A stretch of DNA of 64,000 nt from Cubamyces lactineus (lineage: Eukaryota > Basidiomycota > Agaricomycetes > Polyporales > Polyporaceae), in the NCBI GenBank assembly GCA_022376465.1, contig JACDTU010000001.1, positions 2,046,001 through 2,110,000 on the forward strand, read 5' to 3'. Numbering within the stretch: position 1 is the first letter of the stretch; every line of letters begins with the position of its first letter. Under the pieces are notes generated by a model. It was not told where the DNA came from, did not search any database, and saw nothing but the letters and a program-made list of their open reading frames with translations. The translations under genes were made by a program, and so were the position numbers. Below are positions 57,890 to 64,000 of this stretch, in pieces.

Positions 57890-57991
57890 TGCTCGGAGTG
57901 AGGATCGAACTCACGACCTCAGGATTGCCCACCTGGAGGTGGTCATACAAACGTATGAGACCTGCGCTCTAACCAGCTGAGCCATCCAAGC
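57890..57991 (-). tRNA. tRNA-Met (CAU), elongator, with intron
   Basis: On the minus strand the acceptor stem GCTTGGA pairs with TCCGAGC, the D arm is GCTC...GAGC, the T arm is GTGAG-TTCGATC-CTCAC and the anticodon loop is CTCATAA once the intron is removed. A 28-nt intron follows position 37, the standard place. The D-loop and T-loop match elongator rather than initiator Met. The U31-U39 mismatch in the anticodon stem also occurs in other eukaryotic elongator Met tRNAs. Confidence 0.9.
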
Positions 57992-58209
57992 ACGTTGTAA
58001 CGACTAATTTGCAGTGATACAGCATGGTAGAGTAGATGGATATTCTGTAGAGTACATTATGAGTTGCACAACCATATGTTTAGAGATGTTCAGAGAGGGG
58101 ACCTTAGTATCCTGACTCCGGTAGGGTGGAAGATCTAACTAAAGTACGACGTCAATCGATGACTTGCAGCATCACGAAAGGGAAAAAAGTACACAATCGA
58201 GACGTACGT

Positions 58210-58280
58210 TGCATTAAGGGGGAATCGAACCCCCGGCGGGTCGATGGCAACGACCCAGGTTACCACTACCCCATTAATGC
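58210..58280 (-). tRNA. tRNA-Gly (GCC), copy 1
   Basis: The minus-strand sequence folds with acceptor stem GCATTAA/TTAATGC, anticodon stem GGTCG/CGACC around loop TTGCCAT (anticodon GCC), and T arm GGGGG-TTCGATT-CCCCC. No intron. All 71 bases are identical to the plus-strand copy at 59953. Confidence 0.95.
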
Positions 58281-58519
58281 GCTACTAGCCTGGGAATGTT
58301 AAAGAATATCATGTTGCAACGTCTCGTGAGCTGTCGGCAATTACCATATTGAGGGAAGACTCGCCCCAATATGGGAACACCGGTTAGAATATGGCGCCAT
58401 GACGTCATCACGTGTGTGGAACATCTGCAGGGAGGAACCTCGTTACTCCCGCGAAACTGTCAGAAGCGAGCACACATGTTCGTTCTTCGTCTCTTCCCTC
58501 TTGTGCGAGTTTATTGGCT

Positions 58520-59883
58520 ATGCTGACGACTCGTAACCTGCTTTCGTCCTGTTTCCGCGCAGTGACATCCAATTTAAAGCGGTCCTATCCGTTGCACTTG
58601 GTTCATCTACAGAAACCCACTGGAACGCTCTTACATCCGAATTCGAGTTGGTCGTGTGCCAACCGAGCGGCCTTACGAAGATATGCCACGACCGCACAAG
58701 AAGTAGAAAATACGAACGTCAGCCATTCTCGATTTCTCGCAGAGGCCTCACACAAAGAGAAATGGAAGGAGGGTACTGCGGAGCAGTCGCCCAACGGCAC
58801 AGAGGTCACCAACGAGGACTTTGACTCCATCGCCGAAGGCAAAGGTTCGTACTCAATGAGTCCACATATCATACCCATCTCTGACGGAGAATGTGCAGGA
58901 AAGCTTTCGCCGACAGCCTCGCATTTGTTCAAGCTCATTCTACCGTTGGAGCATCTAGGCGAACGAGGCGTGAGGAAATCCGCACGGGCCAAATCACCTC
59001 CGCCCACCGTATTTCTCTTGCACCCCTCGCAGCCACTATCTCATGTCAGCAGGCTGATCCTCGCCTCGCTTGCTCCCGCCACACCGTCGGTTTCCTTCCG
59101 TAGCGTCACTCCTCGAGGATACACGATCCAATGGTCCGACTCGACCGACGTCGCGGACTTCATCCGAGACGCCGCACGTACGCGTCAGTTCACCGTATGC
59201 GTTACCAACCCAGGAGAAGACGAGCCGCACACGCAGATACCCGTGGAGGTACCCTCGTTTGAGGATCGCACACGTTTCCTCCGTAGACGCCTTGCCATCG
59301 TGGAGAAGGAGCTAGCGCACATAGAGGAATTGAAGAAAGAATGCGATGCCGAGGCTCACCGTGGTGCGCGCCGAATGGCCCTTGGAGGGTTTGGCATCCT
59401 CATCGTGTACTGGGGTGCCGTCGCTCGTCTGACATTCTGGGATTTTGGCTGGGACGTCATGGAGCCAATCACCTACCTCTCAGGGCTGTCCATGGTGATT
59501 CTCGGCTACATGTGGTCAGTCGCGCGTGCCCTGTATGTTTGAATATCGTGAATACTGAAGAGCACATTAGGTTCCTTTTCCGAGGACGCGAAGTTTCGTA
59601 CTCCTCCGTTCTGCACCATTCCGTGTCGGCGCGACGCGACGCGCTATATAAGGCGCGTGGGCTAGATGTAGACCGCTGGGTGGAACTTGTAAGCGAAGCG
59701 AAGAGTCTCCGCAAAGAGATCAGCAAGATTGCCGAGGATTACGACGAGCGAAGATGGAAGGAGAGCGAGGAAGAGCGCGAGGCGCGTGAACGAGGGCAGA
59801 GAGCTGAGCTGGGGGATGCACAAGATGCAGAGCAGGAGAACATTGTTTTGGTTAGAGATAGACAATCCTCATCAGAGTCATAG
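58520..59883 (+). CDS. MCU: Mitochondrial calcium uniporter pore protein (MCU)
   Basis: Inner-membrane calcium channel. The ATG at 58520 starts a Ser/Arg-rich presequence (MLTTRNLLSSCFRAVTSN, later RRYAT), whereas an in-frame ATG at 58412 does not. The core shows KLSPTASHLFKLILPL, a coiled-coil helix (RRRLAIVEKELAHIEELKKECDAEAHRGARRM), TM1 (ALGGFGILIVYWGAVARLTF), the selectivity filter WDFGWDVMEPITYL with the pore Asp and Glu, TM2 (GLSMVILGYMW) and, after a 56-bp intron (59515-59570), FLFRGREVSYSSVL and a charged matrix helix. A probable second intron (58845-58898, 54 bp) keeps frame either way. Two identical tRNA-Gly genes flank the gene. No EMRE or MICU partner is in the window. Confidence 0.94.
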
Positions 59884-59952
59884 AACCGGACTCTGGGACG
59901 GTATCGGTCTAGCACGACTTTCATATTGCAACAAGGGTTTTATGTTGTTATC

Positions 59953-60023
59953 GCATTAATGGGGTAGTGGTAACCTGGGTCGTTGCCATCGACCCGCCGG
60001 GGGTTCGATTCCCCCTTAATGCA
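59953..60023 (+). tRNA. tRNA-Gly (GCC), copy 2
   Basis: Same sequence as the copy at 58210-58280, but on the plus strand, so the pair is inverted around the uniporter gene. Acceptor GCATTAA/TTAATGC, anticodon loop TTGCCAT. A run of T after the gene (TTGGTTTTTTTT) serves as a pol III terminator. Confidence 0.95.
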
Positions 60024-60025
60024 TT

Positions 60026-60034
60026 GGTTTTTTT
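60026..60034 (+). terminator. Pol III T-run terminator of tRNA-Gly copy 2
   Basis: A run of eight to nine T residues begins a few bases after the tRNA 3' end, the standard RNA polymerase III stop. Confidence 0.7.
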
Positions 60035-60358
60035 TTGTTCTCTTCTGCATCCCTGTACTACCAGTATATTTACGAGGCCATGCTCGCGAAAGTGAAATTT
60101 CCACCAGGAAACCCTTTGCTAGGATGACTATAACTCGTGCGAAGCCTGTATGAACATAGTAAACCCTAACCCGCAACCGTTGTCGGTGTTGTCGCGTCAA
60201 CGCCACCGTCGGCGCTCCTCGTTCTCATCTTCCGCGGCGGCAATGAGCCCTACGCTATGCTCGTGAACTTCTTCGCATATTCCCTCAAAACTTTTACACG
60301 GACGACAAGAAAATACACCGCACCGGGCTCTCGACTCTCTCGCGCAAAGTCATCCAAA

Positions 60359-62243
60359 ATGTCAAATAACATCACGGTTACCTTCCTTGGTACAACCAGC
60401 GGCGGGGGGCCCACAGAGACCAGGAACTGCTCCAGCCTCGTCGTCGAGCCGCTCGGAGATGGAGACCTATGGAGTGCGTAGTCTTGGTGGTTCGAGTCTA
60501 ATTTGCTCACCCTCGCGCGGTCGTGCTCAGAGCAGGAACGCTGACTTTATGCACGCGCCGCCTACAGTGGTCGACTGCGCCGAAGGCACCGTACGCCAGT
60601 TCGCTCAACAGCCATACAGGCATGGAGACTTCCGGTCCAGACTACGCCTGAGCCAAGTCTCCAGAATATTCATCACGCACATGCATGGTAAGCAGCACAG
60701 CGGTCTGCGGGTAGAACACGGTACGACGCCGCGAATCCCCTCGTGCACGCACAGCGGACCACACCATGGGGCTCCTCACCGTCCTCCGCAACGTGCTCGG
60801 CATTCCGAAACCCGCGAGCGCTGTCAATCCTGACGCGCCACCACCAAACGCGAATCCTCCAAAGGTCGAGATCTTCGGCCCGCGCGGTGTCCGTCGCATG
60901 CTCCGCACTCTATGGCACCTCACACACACACATAGCGAGCACCCGTACGTCGTGCACGAGTTGCTATTCCCGGGAGAGGAGCCCTCCGTCGAAGCGAATG
61001 TTCCAGTGGACTACGACACGGACGAGGTGGACGTGCGTCGCGAGAGCGAGTGCGTGGGGATGGACATTCGCTGCGACGAGGACGGCTTCTGGCGCGGCAT
61101 CGTGGACGTCCCTGCCACCCGGCACAAGAGGGGTGTGCTCGTTGACGCAGGCCCCATAGAGCATCGAGGTACGTCCGGTCTACCGCAGACAATGCGCATA
61201 TACTCACTTGCATTACGTCCAGACCCGTGCATTGGCTACATAGTCCGTGAAATACCTCAGTACGAGCTCACTCCGAGCTCACCCTTACCCCGTAAACTCG
61301 TCCTACTCGGGGACACGTACGACCCGTCTCCGCTGATTCCGCTCATCCACTCCGAGCCGCCCTTCGCTCTCTCAGAGCCCTCCGCGCTCCCGGGGATCGA
61401 TCCAACCGAGAGCGGGTTCCCGATCGCTGTACCAGTATCTCTCCTCGTCCACGAGGCAACGGACGCGTATCTGCCCCCCAACGTCGACCCGCAACAGCGC
61501 ACAGGGAAGAATCGCACACAGAGCAGCGTCGAGGCGAAGACGCGCGACCGCGGACATAGTACCCCTGCGATGGCTGGCGCTTTTGCGCGGCGTATCGGTG
61601 CGGAGCGGCTCGTCTTGAACCACATCGGCGCGCGGTACGTCTCACTGCCTTTCGAGTTCGTCGTTCTGTTGTGCTTGTGCGTAGCTCATATCCACCCAGG
61701 TTCCCTGCGCCAGACATGGCGCACACGCGGAGTGGTCAAGACAAATTCCGCTTGGCGTGCATCCGCGAGATTGAACGACAGGCCGCACAGACATGGAGCT
61801 CCCCTGCGCGACGACGCGTATATCCTCAAGCCGCATGGGACTTCCTCACGGTCACCATACCCCCGAACCCGGCACGCTTGGTAGAGGAGATTGGGGGATC
61901 GAGTGACGCATTGCTCGAAGATACTTCCGACAGTGACGGCCCAGTGGCAGGACCTAGTATGTCCAACGTGTCAGACCTGGGTACGGAGGTCGAGATGAAG
62001 GAAAGCTCATATGAGCCTGGACACTCGGCTCGTGGCGCAGGTCACAGGGGCCGGGGTCGGGGCTACCATCGCGGCGGCAGCCAAGGGCACATCCCGATCG
62101 CGCAACACGCTGGACAGAGCGTGGAGAGCATGGGCGCGAGGCATGACCGCGAGCAGCAAAGCCGTCACCGCAAGCGTGGGTGGGATGCCAGATCGAGCCA
62201 TGACGGGGACGGTCCGAGCGCGAGTGGGAGTGGGGGTGGGTGA
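60359..62243 (+). CDS. Long-form RNase Z (tRNA 3' endonuclease)
   Basis: Removes 3' trailers from pre-tRNAs. Five exons (60359-60473, 60568-60687, 60755-61168, 61223-61634, 61700-62243) give 534 aa. ITVTFLGTTSGGGP and RNCSSLVV open the metallo-beta-lactamase fold; exon 2/3 gives IFITHMHADH (metal-binding HxHxDH), MGLLTVLRN; exon 3 carries IEIFGP-like VEIFGPRGVRRML and KRGVLVDAGPIEHR; exon 4 has LVHEATDAYL and GHSTPAMAGAFARRIGAERLVLNHIGAR, with the third metal His residues. The tail is Arg/Gly-rich. An in-frame ATG at 60257 adds a basic, Ser/Thr-rich leader of 34 residues that looks mitochondrial. An in-frame TGA at 62241 cuts the tail; a further RGG stretch follows to a TGA near 62350. A pseudogene copy lies at 44.3-45.0 kb. 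Confidence 0.9.
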
Positions 62244-62946
62244 GGTGGATACGAGTCGAGGCGCGGGTTCAGCTCTGAGGCTGGGCACGGGGGTAGGAGA
62301 GGACGTGGGAGGGGTAGGGGGAACAAATTCCAACGAGGAGCCTGAACGTATTGTAGAGCTTAGACCTCTTGGAACCTGCATCGGTGAAGGTAAGCTTGCC
62401 GTTAGCAATGTGCTCCGAGAAAATATGGTAGCTCACCGCCTCTCCTTAGTCACAGCCGGGGCGAGTATGTGTACCAGTATTGCGTTCTCATAACGATCTC
62501 AGAAGGGTGCCTGGACGAAGTTTGGGTCAGTTGTACAAATAATACGTCCACTTGAATGCTCATTGCAGGTCAGGCCGATCGGTCAGAGGCTAGGAAGGCA
62601 GCCATGTGCCGGATGTTCTACCGGTGCCCTCGAGCGGTCCTCAGCAAATGTGCATGGCAATCTCACAATGGCCGCGACCAGGGAGGAACAGCTTCGCACA
62701 CAATGGTCTATCGAGTGCCCAATACCACTTGAGATACGGGAGAGTCGCGCCTCGGGGATTTCGATTGACCCCTGGACGACACACTCAAGATTTGCAACTA
62801 CTATCCTGGCACTACTTGCGCCAAAGCCCTACTAGCTACAGGCCCGTCATGGTGCGCTGCAGCATTCTCCGCCCTTCCATAGCCTCACTCTGGTATTCAA
62901 GCATAAGTACACAGCATTCCGACATAACGTCCTTCTGTACACCCTC
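62244..62946. other. Convergent 3' region of RNase Z and the second aspartic protease
   Basis: The first 105 bases continue the RNase Z frame after its TGA as a Gly/Arg-rich stretch (see findings). The rest contains only short frames and should hold the 3' ends of two convergent genes. Confidence 0.45.
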
Positions 62947-64000
62947 CTAGTTTGTTGTCGCATGCGTGAAAGCCGTATTCGCGAGGCCGACGCGACTGTT
63001 GGCGCTATCGAAGACGTAGTAGAACCGCTCGAGGAACGTCATTCCGTCGATGAAGTCGAGCCCCGAACCACTAGGGGTACCGATGTCGTTGATGACGAGG
63101 TAGATCGCGTCGTCAGTACCGCCGATAGCTGAGTTGATCTGTGTGCAGAGATGCGAATGAGGCACACGTATCGAAGGGATTTGGTGAAGACGTACCGCAC
63201 GAGGCCAGATCTGGGCGTTGGGAGTGAACTCGAACGTATTCTTGAAGGAGTTCAAGAGGGTCAGATTCGGCTGTGTGATGCAATAGTAGGAGAATAGTGA
63301 CTGACCATTCCAATGTGGAAGAAAAGGCTCTTTAGATTTGCGAACTGCTCAGGTGTGATCCTCAATAGCCCTGTAGTAGGGTCGAGTACTCCTCCTGTCA
63401 AGCTCTGGTACGTCGCGAAGGCATCTGCACAACTATTAACGATGCTCAAGCACGATCTGCAGAGGTGAGAACATACCGCTAGCGATCAAGAGCAGCGTCG
63501 TTCCCGTATCGGTGACTCCAGCAGTCATCGGAAGAACGGTCGTTCCTGTGGGCGAGCCGTAAGTGATGGATTGGTCAATCCCCACGAACATGCTCGACGG
63601 GGAAGTGGACGTAATCGGTCTACAGCATCCAGTTAGCCTCAAAACGTGGCGGCGGTGGCACAGGAACTGACACAAATTCAAGCGAGCCGGTGAATTTGCT
63701 AGAGTCGATCCCGCCGAAGGTGAGCTCGCCATTGGTGTTCTCGAGCGACGTGGTAGGCTCGAAGGATATTCCGACGAGATGTTCGGGGATGAGTCCCTGG
63801 CTGAACGCGTTGTCGGTCACAGTAGGTATGCACTGGCCACTCGGAATCAGAGTGTCTGGACGTGTCCGGGATTGAGATGAAGAATTCTTGGTACCATCAT
63901 TATAACACTTACCGCATGTGAGATCCGTAGGCCCAATGCTAGTAGGAGGGAGAATAGGCTTTCAATACAGCACGTATGACCGCGTTAAAGGAGATACTCA
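62947..64000 (-). CDS. Secreted aspartic protease paralogue, partial (5' end outside window)
   Basis: Six 3' exons are visible on the minus strand: 63938-63913, 63855-63672, 63619-63477, 63424-63306, 63240-63196 and 63138-62947. They read SIGPTDLTC, LVGISFEPTTSLENTNGELTFGGIDSSKF, ITSTSPSSMFVGIDQSITYG, VTDTGTTLLLIAS (second catalytic Asp), DAFATYQSLTGG, FEFTPNAQIWPRA and GLDFIDGMTFLERFYYVFD, closely following the polyporopepsin-like gene at 55.9 kb. Exon sizes 119, 45 and 192 nt are the same in both genes; here the exon before the second catalytic Asp is split by an extra intron (63912-63856). The first catalytic Asp, propeptide and signal peptide lie beyond the window. Confidence 0.92.

Noticed and set aside
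58412..58519. Longer MCU start at 58412
   Set aside because: The extra 36 residues are not presequence-like and overlap probable 5' leader; the second ATG starts directly at a typical mitochondrial targeting sequence.
1..64000. CRISPR array, bacterial operon, rRNA or prophage signals
   Set aside because: No regularly spaced repeats, no Shine-Dalgarno-led gene strings and no rRNA-like sequence; introns and gene families are fungal.

Overview
The window is nuclear DNA of a filamentous basidiomycete, most likely an agaricomycete and possibly a polypore. The support is a polyporopepsin-type secreted aspartic protease, a FunK1 fungal kinase, mucin-like single-pass membrane proteins with PPxY tails, introns of about 50-60 bp with GT...AG ends, and nuclear tRNAs, one of them with an intron. 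There are no operons. Gene models below were spliced by eye from reading-frame continuity and intron phase.

Region by region. 1-7 kb: a four-exon Mn superoxide dismutase and a small cysteine-rich secreted protein, separated by about 3.9 kb in which I see no gene. 7.5-39.3 kb: an array of at least eleven single-pass membrane-protein genes (nine on +, two on -). They share a Ser/Thr-rich stalk or short ectodomain, one transmembrane helix, a basic stop-transfer stretch, a phase-1 intron just after it, and a long low-complexity cytoplasmic tail, usually with PPxY. Six tails carry the motif DGG(V/L)x(L/I)xGGP. Embedded in or next to the array are a PA-like-domain secreted/GPI protein, an intronless FAD monooxygenase and a BTB-type protein. 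The 5' exons of several array members are unresolved.

39.4-45 kb is rich in mobile DNA: a 181-bp inverted-repeat element, a 389-bp MITE with 54-bp terminal inverted repeats, a FunK1 kinase gene interrupted by a 464-bp TA-flanked MITE, and, starting a few bases after the FunK1 stop and on the opposite strand, a truncated pseudogene copy of the RNase Z gene found at 60.4 kb. 45.5-54.2 kb: an F-box/DUF6699-type gene, an NT-C2 (EEIG1/EHBP1-type) gene and three genes of unknown function. 55.9-64 kb: two polyporopepsin-like aspartic protease paralogues on opposite strands at the two ends, and between them an intron-containing tRNA-Met, a mitochondrial calcium uniporter gene bracketed by two identical inverted tRNA-Gly(GCC) genes, and the intact long-form RNase Z gene.

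Functionally, the ends hold housekeeping genes (oxidative defence, tRNA 3' processing, mitochondrial calcium uptake) and the centre is fast-evolving and surface-oriented. The most interesting candidate system is the membrane-protein array: different ectodomains joined through phase-1 introns to a common tail with a basophilic-kinase-like RxS site, a DGG...GGP box and PPxY motifs that could recruit WW-domain ubiquitin ligases.
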